Shown: in pieces, positions 36,301 through 48,300 of the stretch
How positions within the stretch are numbered: position 1 is the stretch's first letter
Layout of the letters: every line of letters starts with the position of its first letter
NCBI RefSeq assembly: GCF_008831285.2
Contig: NC_045143.1
Span: forward strand, 20,298,854 to 20,362,853
Origin: Nymphaea colorata
Taxonomy: Eukaryota > Streptophyta > Magnoliopsida > Nymphaeales > Nymphaeaceae
Length of the DNA stretch: 64,000 bases
Direction of reading: 5' to 3'
Notes under the pieces: generated by a model
Told to the model about the DNA's origin: nothing
The model's input: only the letters and a program-made list of their open reading frames with translations
Databases searched by the model: none
Program-made: the position numbers and the translations under genes

Positions 36301-39300
36301 TCAAACCAAGCTCTCGGCGACTGCTTCAAGCCATACAAAGCTTTCTTGAGGTGACAACATTTTCCCTCTTGAACATACCCGGGAGGCATGCTCATATAGA
36401 CTTCTTCCTCCAGATGGCCGTTCAAGAATGCATTTTTAACATCAAGCTGGTCCATGCGCCACTTCCTGTGCACAGCAAGAGCAAGAATAACCCTCACGGT
36501 CTTCAACTTTGCAACAGGGGCAAAGGTCTCAAGATAGTCAATCCCATACTTCTGGCTGAACCCCTTTGCAACCAGACGAGCTTTATATCGATCTACAGTG
36601 CCATCAGGTTTATAATTCACGTTGTACACCCACTTAGAGCCAACTAAGTGTGTCCCTTTAGGGATATCAACCACTTCCCATGTTTTGTTCTTAGCTAACG
36701 CACCCATCTCCTCCGTCATAGCATGTAACCACTTGGGATCATCCTTAGCATCATCCACCGACCTGGGAATAACAACTTTGGATAAGGTTGTGATAAAACA
36801 TTTGTAATTTGTACTGAGCTTAGCATAAGAAACAAATCTCTGAATAGGGTGAGAGGTACATGACCTGGTGCCTTTGCGCAAAGCAATGGGGAGCTCTCCA
36901 TTCGATGGACTTGGGTCATCCAGGGAGATCACGGGATTGGGATTGGTTCTATCCTCATCACCAACATCTTCCACTGTAGCTTTCTCCTTTCTGACATAAA
37001 CCTGGCCAAACAAGTGATCCCTGGCAACAGTGGGCTGAGCATCCACCGTGACCCCTTCCATATAACTGCCCTTCTCATTACTGACCATGACCGTGTCAAT
37101 CACACTGGGACTAACCTTGTAGTCCAAAAACTCCATAAACTGAATCAGCTGATTAGAGGAATACTCTTCCCCTTTGTGCCCAATACACTCCCCCTGAAGA
37201 GGATTCACCGGAAAATACGACTCATGTTCATGAAATGTGACATCCCTCGAAACATACACTTTGGAAGTAGTGGGATCCACACATTTGTACCCCTTCTGAG
37301 TGGAAGAGTACCCCAAGAAAACTCCTTTAATAGACCGGGGATCAAGTTTTTTGAGAGTAGGGCTATGATTATGCACAAAACAACTGCACCCAAAGACACG
37401 AGGAGTAAGAGGCCACAGATTCTGAGTGGGCCACAGGGTAGAATAAGGAGACTGACCATCCAACACCCTAGTAGGCATACGGTTAATGAGGTGTGCACTA
37501 GTGAGAAGTGCATCACCCCAATACCGCTTCGGGACATGGCGTTGGAACATAATGGCCCGGGTAACATTCAAAAGGTGACGATTTTTACGTTCAGCTATAC
37601 CATTCTGAGGAGGGGTATAACTACAAGAGGTTTCATGAACAATACCCTTGCCTTTCAAGAAATCATCAAGGGATTGAGAGACATATTCCCTAGCATTATC
37701 CGTACGGAAAGCTTGAACAGTTGTATGGAATTGAGTCTCAACAAAGGCAACAAAGTTTTTCACAACTGCTGGAACCTGACTACGGTCTCGCAATAAGTAC
37801 ACGAACGTACATCTAGAGTAATCATCAATAAGCGTCAAAAAATAGTGACAACCACCACACGTGGGTACTCCAGAAGGACCCCAAACATCGGAATGAACTA
37901 AGGCAAACGGATGAGTGGTTTTATTCAATGAGATAGGGTACGAAGCCCTGACATGTTTAGCCAATTGACACACTTCACAAGCGAAGGAGTCAATGGAAAC
38001 AGAAGCAAACAAATGAGGAAACAACTTCTTTATTAACTGAAATGGGAGATGTCCAAGACGCTCGTGCCATCGCAGAACAGTAGATCTATCATTCACACCA
38101 GACAAGTGACCACTCGTGGCAGAAATCAATGCTGAAGCAACTTGTACCGGCAATCTGTAGAGCCCGTCAGTAACCGAACCAATCCCAATCTTCTTCCCTG
38201 TAGAAACACGAACAAGAAGAGGAAGAGAAACAACGATCACGATGTAACGTGGAAAAACCCTCAACAAGAGGAAAAAAACCACGAATGAGGAGGAGCCGGT
38301 GCCCACTAGCCGCCAGACTCTCTCTCTCCTTTGTCTTTCATTCACACAATAAGGATTAGGGTTACACAACTTAAATAATGCCCAACAAGGGCTACAAGTT
38401 GGATCGGATACGGATCCGGACCCGGTCCCGAGACCCATCTAACATACTTCAACACTCCCCCTCAAGTTGGGCATACATATCAAACATGCCCAACTTGGAT
38501 ACATTTCTCTCAAATGAGGTCGAAGATAAAGCCTTCGTCAGAACATCAGCCGTTTGGTCTTCAGATCTCATGTAAGGAAGTATAAGTTCTTTAGCATCAA
38601 TTCTCTCTCGAATGAAATGTCGGTCAATCTCAACATGCTTTGTTCTGTCATGAAGCACAGGGTTGTTGGCCAAGTTAATTGCAGACTTGTTATCGCAATA
38701 CATCTTCATTGGTTCTTCAACTTTTATACCAATATCAGTCAACAATACTTTCAGCCACAAAAGCTCAGAAACTCCCATAGCAACAGCTCTGTATTCTGCT
38801 TCAGCACTGGAACGCGAACAAACATCTTGCCTTTTACTTCTCCACACTATGAGATTCCCTCCCAAATAAATACAATAGCCAGAGGTGGACCTCCTAGTGT
38901 CAATACAACCTGCCCAGTCTGCATCTGAATAACCTTCAATCCCAAGAGTGTCTTGCTTGACATATAAGAGACCTTTGCCAGGATTCCTCTTCAAGTAGCA
39001 CAAGATCCTGTTAACAGCCTTCAAGTGGGCATCCGTGGGAGCATGCATGAACTGGCTCATCACATTCACAGCAAAGGTAATATCAGGTCTAGTGAGAGTA
39101 AGGTAAATTAACTTTCCTACAAGACATTGATATCTTCTTTTTGCCTCTTCACAGAGTGGCTCCCCGTCTCTCAGACTTAGCTTATGGCCAGCATCTAGAG
39201 GAGTAGAAGCTGGTCTACACCCTAGTTTCTCAGTCTCCTTTAACAAATCTAGAGTGTACTTCCGTTGATTTAGCACAAGGCTAGTCCCAGACCTAGCAAT

Positions 39301-42300
39301 TTCTATGCCAAGGAAGTATTTCAACTTACCAAGGTCCTTAAGATCAAACTCGATCGCCAACAGTTTCTTTAACTTCATTATTTCATCTTCATCATCACCT
39401 GTGACAATCATATCATCAACATATACCAACAGAGTAGTAACGTTTTGCTTATTTCTCTTCACAAAAAGTGTATGATCTCCATTCCCTTGATGGTATCCAC
39501 ATTGTCTCATGACAAGTCTGAGTCATTCAAACCATGCTCGAGGAGATTGCTTGAGCCCATATAAAGCCTTCCTTAGCTTGCAACATTTTCCAGGTTCCTC
39601 ATATCCTGGAGGCATACACATATATACTTCCTCTTCAAGGTCTCCATTGAGAAATGCGTTCTTGACATCAAGTTGGTACATCTTCCACTCCTTCATCACA
39701 GCTAAAGAGATAATGACTCTGACCGTCTTCATCTTCGCAACAGGAGCAAAGGTCTCCAAATAATCAATCCCATATTTCTGACTAAACCCCTTGGCCACAA
39801 GACGAGCTTTGTATTTTTCAACACTCCCATCTGGTTTGTACTTGATGGTGTAGACCCACTTAGATCCAACCAAGTGAGCCGCCTCAGGAATCTTTACAAC
39901 TTCCCATGTCATGTTTCTTCGCAAGGCTTCCATCTCTTCTTGCATAGCATAGGTCCACTTAGGATCACTCTGAGCCTCAGCAACATTCCTGGGAATCATA
40001 GTCAAAGAAAGAGAAGATACAAAGCATTTGTAGTCCTTGCTCAGTCTAGAATATGAAACAAAGTTACCAATAGGATGTTGAGTACATGACCTGACACCCT
40101 TTCGCAGGGCGATGGGAAGCTCTTCACTAGCAGCAACAGTCTGAATCTCTTCTTCAACAGGTTGCTTCTGCGCACGACTTGGGTCATCCAGGGAAGGACT
40201 AATTGGATTGGGAGTAGAATTCTCACCACCTGTCATCTCATCTGTACAAACTCTTCGCCTAGAGTAAACTTGCCCAAATAAACGATTGCACTTCTCTTCT
40301 GCCTCAGTGGAACACTCTCCATTTTTCTCCTGTTCATGCACCTCACTAGATGGACCATTTTTCTCTTGTTCATGCACCTCACTAGATGGACCAACGGAGT
40401 CACGCCTGTAGTCCAAAAAATCTGTAAACTGAATTTCCTGACTCGGAGAATACTCTTCCCGTGACATAGAGTACTCCCCCTGAAGAGGATTCTCACCAAA
40501 ATAGGAAACATGTTCAAGGAAAATGACATCTTTGGTAACATAGGCCCGACCAGTGGAAGGGTCTCGACACTTGTACCCTTTTTGAGTGGGAGAATACCCT
40601 AAAAAAATGCCCTTAATAGATCTTGGATCAAGCTTTTTAATGTGAGGACTATGGTTGTGAATAAAGCAAACACAACCAAAAACTCTGAGTGGAAGAGAGA
40701 AAGGTTCACGAGTCCCCGGTAACAGAGAGTGAGGCGTCTTCCCATTCAACACGCGACTAGGCAACCGGTTTATAAGATACGCACTGGTCAACACAGCATC
40801 CCCCCAATACTTTTTTGGAACATGACGTTGAAAAAGAAGAGCCCGAGTCATATTCAATAACTGACGATTTTTTCGTTCAGCAACTCCATTTTGAGAAGGG
40901 GTATAACTACAGGAAGTCTCATGAACAATTCCCTTTTTTCGAAAGAAGCTATCAACAGACTGGCACATATACTCTCGAGCATTGTCAGATCGAAATGTCT
41001 TAACAGATGCTCCATATTGAGTTTCCACATAGGCAATGAAAGTCTCTATGACAGTAGGAACTTCACTACGGTCTTTTAGCAAGTAGACAATAGTGTTACG
41101 AGAATAATCATCTATAAAGGTGATAAAATATTGAAAACCATGACAAGAAGGAATCCCTGCAGGCCCCCACACATCAGAATGAATCATGGCAAATACCTCA
41201 TTAGACCGATGGCTAGACAATGGGTACGAAGCCCTAACATGTTTGGCCAGGTGACAGACATCACAAGACACCATAGTCATATCTAACCTGGAACATATAT
41301 CAGGAAACAACTGTCTAAGAAGGCCAAAAGGCAAGTGTCCAAGGCGCTCATGCCACCGTAGAAGCAACTGAAGGGAGTCCTCTCTATTCTTCGTGGCTTG
41401 GCTGACTGCCGTCATGAGAGCCTGAGCAGCACACATAGGTAAACGATAGAGCCCGTCAGAAGCTAGGCCAATCCCAATCCTCTTCCCTGTCACCAAGTCC
41501 TGCATAACACAGCGATCAGCGGAAAATATAAGTTCGCAATTTAACTCCTTCGTGATCTTGCTAACCGACAAGAGATTCAAGGGAATATGAGGAACATGTA
41601 GAGCATTGTGGACTAAGAACTTGTTCAAAAGTGGGAGACTCCCTTTTCCAGCCACAGAGATAGATGAACCATCGGCAAGGGAAACACGATCCTTTCCTGA
41701 TGAAAGCTTATACCCATGAAAGACCTTAGGATCGCCGGTCATGTGGTGAGTAGCGCCACTATCAATGATCCACTCTCCCATACGGCAATCCGCCATAACG
41801 TCTATAGATGAAGAAGCTGCCATAATCACAGATAGTCCAACAGGAGGCAACAAGAGAGGCACCGATGACAACAGAGAGCACCAACGGGTAGTAATATCCG
41901 GATTCCCAATCAGCCCCAAGAGTGAACAGAATGTCGATTGGGGGAAACGATCGTCGGAGCGCCGGCAAACGTTGAGGCAATCCTCAAGTTACGCTCCTCT
42001 CCTCCTTTACGTCCTCTACCAAGTCACGGACCAGCCACCTCTTCTTGCACGGTGGGCGCCAAACAGAAACAAGAAGATGGAATCAAAGATCAACCAAGCA
42101 ATATATTGCAGGTAAGAGGCGGATGCACTTCACCGGATTTGCAAAAGACCCCTAGGAAGTGACATGAATAGGGGGAGGCAAGCTTAGGAAGCGCCTAAGC
42201 ACGCATATCTTCTTTCTTCTTCGGGAAGCAAGACTACGGCGCAAAAGGCAGTGGCGCAAGGGACAACGGTGACGGCGACGGTCAACAACACAAGAGCGAC

Positions 42301-45300
42301 GCCGCAAGAGTGGCTGCGATGGCGATGGCGCAAAGAGTGACACCGGCGGCGGCGGAAACAGCGACAGTGGTATTGGGTACACCGGCGGCGGTGGCTGCTG
42401 CAGCAACGGTGGCGGCAGCGGCGGTGGCTGCTGCAGCAACGGCGGTGGCTGCTGCAGCAACGGCGGTGGCTGCTGCAGCAACGGCGGCGGCGGCAGCGGC
42501 GGTGGCGGCGGCGGCAGTGGCGGCAGTGGCAGCAGCGGCGGCGGAGGCGGCGGTAGTGGCAGCGGCAGCGGCGGCGGTGACTGCAGTGGTGGCGATGGTA
42601 GCGGTGAGAGATATTAGGGTTGGAACTTCACAAACCCTAAAAATTTCCCAAACTCGTCGGCTCTGATACCATGTAGAAACACGAACAAGAAGAGGAAGAG
42701 AAACAACGATCACGATGTAACGTGGAAAAACCCTCAACAAGAGGAAAAAAACCACGAATGAGGAGGAGCCGGTGCCCACTAGCCGCCAGACTCTCTCTCT
42801 CCTTTGTCTTTCATTCACACAATAAGGATTAAGGTTACACAACTTAAATAATGCCCAACAAGGGCTACAAGTTGGATCGGATACGGATCCGGACCCGGTC
42901 CCGAGACCCATCTAACATACTTCAACACCCGTCACCAAGTCCTGCAGGGAACAATGATCAGCAGAGAAAATTAGATTACAGTTTAATTCTTTAGTAATAC
43001 TGCTGACAGAGAGTAGGTTCACAGGAATATTTGGAACATGCAAGGCATTGTGGAGACGGTATTTGTTCAACAGGGACAAGCTCCCTTTCCCAGCCACAGA
43101 GATAGAAGACCCATCTGCCATAGACACGCGTTGCTTGCCAGAGGAAAGTTGATATTCTTGAAAGAGTTTAGAGTCCCCTGTCATGTGGTGAGTGGCTCCA
43201 CTATCAACAATCCAATCACCAAGAGAAGGGTTACCTTGATCAGTCGAGGCAACGAGGGCTTGGGCTAGCTGAGCCCCTTCAGACGTGGAGGACTCCTCAG
43301 GGGTAGTAGATAGGCGGCTGATGTACGCCTGTAGCTCCTTGAGTTGAGCAGGGGACAGCTTGGACTTTGCACCACTAGAAGAATTGCTCTGACTGGAATC
43401 AGACACAGAAGGGCTACGCTTGCCAGAGGGAGGACGACCTCTGACCAGTCTCTTCTCGGGATGAAGATCCCAACAGAAATCCACCGAATGCCCCAACTTG
43501 TTGCAATGAGTGCAATGCCGGGCAGGACGCTGCCCAGTCCCAGAGGCACGGCTGACAAAGGCAGAAGGGCCATGACCGGTGTCAAGATGCATCACCTGGC
43601 GACGTTGTTCTTCAGACTCAACGCGGGCATATACTTCCTCTATCCCCGGAATTTCATCACCATTAAGAATTTGGCTACGAATAGACTCAAATTCATCCCG
43701 CAGGCCTCCCAGAAACAAAAACGTACGGTCCATCCATTCCTTTTCCCAGTAGAGGGAATGATCTGAACCGCACTTCCACTCATCAGTCACATGATAATCT
43801 AGCTCCTCCCATTTGGTCTTCAGGGCAGCATAGAAGGCAGCAACAGACAAATCACCCTGTGTCAGGGAGTAAATACTGCGTTTAATCTGATAGGTACGCA
43901 GATGTCTCTTCTTGCGACCATACATCTTCGCAAGCACAGTCCACATATCAAAATAGGTCGGCTTCCGCAGAATGAGGGGCTGGATATCGGAGGACACTGA
44001 GCTGATAATCCATACCTTCACTTGGCTATCCTCCAACGCCCACGTTGCCCAATGAGGATCAGATTTGATGGGCGCAGGTTTGTCGCCAGTGATGTAAGAG
44101 AGACACCCACGGCTAGTAATCCCAATCTCGAGAGCGGCAGACCAAGATAGGTAATTGTCCTTGGTCAGACGGATGGAGGTGACCTGGATCGGCACGTTCT
44201 CAGTCTTGGAGGCGCTGCCCACGTCAAGAACAGCATCTTTTTGAGTCCCCATCGCGTCTGCCATCACAAACACGCACACAGCAACGAGAGGCACAGCGGC
44301 GAGAACTAGGCAGAGGCGACGGGAATGAGGCAGCGGCAACGGAAGGCAGGCAGCGACGTTCCTGGGCGACGCTGGGAACGATGGACGGCGACGGCGATGG
44401 GCAGCGGTGGCGCGGGACGGCGGCGGCGCTGAAGTGGGCAACGTCAGTGATGGACAACGGCAACGCAGCAGAGAACAACCGCGTCGGACGATGGTGGCGC
44501 CGCTGGCAACGCTGGACGGTGGCGGCACAGCTGGCAGCGCTGGACGGCGGCGGCGCAGCAGCGGCAGAGAAAAAAACGGAGGAAGTAGCAGCGGAAAAAA
44601 AACCGGCGGAAACACGACGATCACACCAACGATCTCTCACGCGTTGGCTCTGATACCATGTAGAAACACACACCAAGATGGAGAGAAAGAGACGGAACAC
44701 ACAATATACGTGGAAAACCTCAAAGAGAGGTGAAAAACCACGGAGAAGCTCTAACCTAGGTGCACAACCGCAACCCTAGGAGAGAGAAAATGTTATTCCA
44801 CACAATTCAACACTTACACATAAGGACAATATATAGAGGGAGAGAGGAGAAGCCGCCTAGGGTACCGAGCCCGCCTCGGTACCCGCGCCCCATAGAACCG
44901 GGTCCAGATATGGACCCGGTTCCCACAACAACATATTCTAACAGTTCACGAAGCTGATCAGCCGAAATAGAAAGTTTTTCCCCACTGGATTTGGGCGCCT
45001 CAGGCTCAGGTGTTTTCCCACTAGAAGACCTCCCTCTATTTCCTTTCTTGTCTGGATAGAGATCCCAACAATAACCGATGGTGTGACCCGTCTTCTTGCA
45101 GTGTGTGCATCGGCGAGGGGGTCTAGCCAAGCCTCCAGGTCCACGGCTCACAAGGGCTGATCTCTCATGAGAGAGACCAAGATCCCTCTTGCTTTCATTG
45201 GTGACCAGCCTTCTCTGTTCTTCTGCTTCAACAACCGAGTATACATCTTCAATACTGGACACCTCTCCAGAATTCAAAATCTGGCTCCGAACACCTTCAA

Positions 45301-48300
45301 ACTCATCATTTAAGCCAGCTAAAAAGAGGAACACTCTGTTTTCCCATTTCTGGGCAATGTAAAGGGCCTGATCTTGGGGACAGTGCCACGGAATATTAGA
45401 TTGATAGTCAAGTTCTTCCCACTTGGCTTTCAAGGCCCCATAGTATTCTGCAACAGAAGAGTTCCCTTGGCGGAGGTTATAAACAGTCTTCATTACTTGA
45501 TAAGTGCGAATGGCCGTCTTCTTCTGGCCATACATTTGCTCAAGGACCACCCACATGTCCCGTGCAGTCTTCTTTCGAAGGATAAGAGGTTGAATCTCAG
45601 CGGAGACAGAGTTGACAATCCACGTTTTTACTTGATTGTCCTCAAGGAACCAAGTGTGCCACACATCACTTGTTCTTGCTGGTTCAGGGTTGCTCCCGTC
45701 GATATAGGCCATGTCTCACAGTTTCGATTTCAGTTTGACTGACCATCGACAAGGAAGAAGAGGCTGCCATAATGACAGACCCACACAACGACGAGAGCAA
45801 CAAGGGCAGGGAGCAACTGCAGCGTGGAAGACAGCGGCGTCAGCAGAAGGGCGGAGCGTGAGGCGCTTGGCGGCAGCGGGAGCAGAGCAACGCAGAAGCC
45901 CTTGGCGGTGCAAGAGCAGTGGGCGGCGCTTGGAGGCGCTCGCCGAGCGCAGGAGGACGAGCGGCGGAAGGGCGGACGGCGGCAGTCGGACGGGCGACGG
46001 GAGGGCGGACGGCGGCAGACGGCGGACGTCTTGGCGTCGGACGGCGGCGATGAGCAGTGACTCCGTCGGACGATAAACAGTGCGGGGTGCCTCCTCCAAC
46101 ACGTTAATGCCGGAACTTCACGGCTCTGATACCATGTAGAAATACGAACAAGGAGAGGAAGAGGAATACCAATCACGATGTAACGTGGAAAACCCTCAAC
46201 ACGAGGGAGAAAAAACCACGAATGAGGAGGAGTTGGTGCCCACTAGCCGCCAGACTCTCTCTCTCCTTAGATTATCATTAACACATAAGGATTAGGGTTA
46301 CATGACTTAAGTAGTGCCCAACACGGGCTACAAGACGGGTCGGGTATGGATCCGGACCCGAAACATACAATCTATCAACAATAAATACGTTATAATAAGT
46401 GAAATCCCCCTTTGATATGACTAGGACCAGTCTTTGAGTGTACTAAATGAAAAGGTGCTTGCAATGGAAAAGATCTTGTTCCAAAAGGTTGTGTTTCCAT
46501 TCTCCAAGAATACAATTTTTTTCTTTACAAAGTTTTTCTGGGATAGGGTATATAAAAAATTTAGATTACGAGATTTATGTTTTGACAAGATTTATGTTGT
46601 GCCAAAGGTTTATGTCTAACATCTTTGACAAGATTACGAGAACCTTGAGTTGAAATTTTAAATGGTTTGTGCAGCAAAAATCCTCTCTTATATGGCCTTT
46701 CCTAGTCAGCTTCTCTGACTGGCAAGCCTGCATCCAGCAAGCCATTGATCAGTAAAAATCTTGTACCAAAAACATGAAATTTTTGAAACTGTAAAGATTT
46801 AAATTCATTTCATTTTATTTGTTGGAATGGTAAACTTACTGATTTTCAAGTAATGTTAGTAAGCTCTCAAATCGAGTGATTCAGTAAGAACTTTATAGCA
46901 ACATGAAATGGATCTCACCACTGTCTCTCATATTGGAAGTGCATGTATTCCCATGACGAAGTCTTTTATCAATTTTACAAATGTCATTCATTCTCTTGGT
47001 ACAAAAAAGAAAATGGAAAAAGTTTTATCTAGGATTGTTGATGATTACACTTTTCTATGTCAAATTCACTCTTTCTTTTGTTGACATGTCAAAGATTTTC
47101 GAATAGGTAAATGCTTCCTGAAGGGGAATAATAGGAAAACAGTACTTCTTCAAGAAAGATCCACTTGTGCACATGAGTTCTGTCTTAAAGAGCTTATTGG
47201 AGTTATATTTCAAGGCTCCATGGGAGTCCTAAATCTCTTCATCCCTTACCAGCTACACTGGAACCTGTTTTCCATTTTTCTTAGTGTAATAGTTCTACCC
47301 TGTGGCATGGTCATCTTAGTCGTTGTAGTAAAACTTGTGTTGGATGAATTAATTCCGAAGGCTAATTTGACTGTTGAGGCAATTGCTGAAAGTGCTTAAA
47401 TTGTCAAAATATGCAAGTTTTTTTTTTTAATTCTATCAATAAAGAACTTCAAGACCTTTATTAGTTCTGATGTCAGAGACTTGCTCTTATTTGTTCTACT
47501 TTTGGCAGTCCGTTGTTGATAGTCACTTTTGTTGCACTTGGATCTTGTTCATGAAATATTAGTCTGAAATTTCTAATTATTTCATAAGTTTCATGCCTCT
47601 GTTCAACGTCACTTCTCTATTTGCATCACCAATGTGATGGGGGTGGTGAATATCTCCAAGGAGTTAAATGATTTTTTAAAATGTAAAGTATCTTGCCCAT
47701 GTATACCCTTCAATAAAATCAGACTGCTGAAAGGAAGCACATGAAATCTTTGAAAAAGGAGATATCCATGATCTAATCTGCCAAAAAAAAAAGTCCTTCA
47801 GATATAGAGCGGAAGTATATGGCTGAATGAGGCAAACCCTGGTTTCAAATGGTCCTTATATTGCTTGCGAAGACCACTTTTAATGTCTAACAGAATGAGA
47901 CAATTGAATCATCCATCGGCAAGTTGTTCATGAGGTTTATTTCAAATCATAAACAACTCTTTTCAGATTGCATACTCATGTTGTATTGCTTTATGTAAAT
48001 TTATTTTTTCAAATCTCCATGTAAGAAAGCATTCTCTGCATCCAGTTGAAGAATTGGCTGCTAGAGTCTCTTTTGCACATGGACATATGGACAAATTACC
48101 TTTTGGGGAGAAAGCTTGAAGAAGCAAGGATCTATTTGCTCGAAGAAGATAAAACTCTATGGAGATACTTTTCGGAGTTAATAGCGAGATGTAGTTTTCA
48201 CCTTGCCTTGGTACCATGTCTAATTAAAGGGCACCAGATTTAGTCAGCAAGGAAAAACGAGATGCAGAAACAGGAGCACAACCTGTCACAATTCCCAATG

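Larger units (their letters stand above)
38199..42927 (-). mobile_element. copia element E, gag-deleted, inserted in D
   Basis: LTRs 38199-38454 and 42672-42927 (256 bp each) differ by eye at one site. The 4729-bp element disrupts D inside its TGKKIG motif, between protease and GAG-pre-integrase. The flanks are TTCCC and CCCGT, so no normal 5-bp duplication is visible. E has primer site, leader, protease to RNase H and polypurine tract, but no gag domain or zinc knuckle. Confidence 0.93.
34944..44943 (-). mobile_element. copia element D, inserted in gag of C
   Basis: Exactly 10,000 bp including nested E, flanked by GTTCA (34939-34943 and 44944-44948). LTRs 34944-35228 and 44659-44943 are 285 bp each and, read base by base, identical, so the insertion is very recent. 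Removing D rejoins the gag frame of C at QLREL/RAYL. The primer site precedes 44659 on +. D alone was about 5.27 kb. Confidence 0.96.
31316..46380 (-). mobile_element. copia element C (outermost of a nested stack)
   Basis: LTRs 31316-31561 and 46135-46380 (246 bp each) are flanked by ATAAA (31311-31315 and 46381-46385). By eye the LTRs differ at five sites, about 2%. The span is 15,065 bp, of which 10,000 bp is copia D plus one 5-bp duplication, so C itself was about 5.06 kb. The primer site precedes 46135 on +. D sits in the gag of C. The element is antisense to ARMC8. Confidence 0.95.

Noticed and set aside
42310-42666. Poly-Ala frame on +
   Set aside because: It arises from the GGC/GCA minisatellite in the leader of copia E.
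44381-44733. Basic frames on + over the leaders of D and F
   Set aside because: They are antisense to the elements and made of leader repeats.
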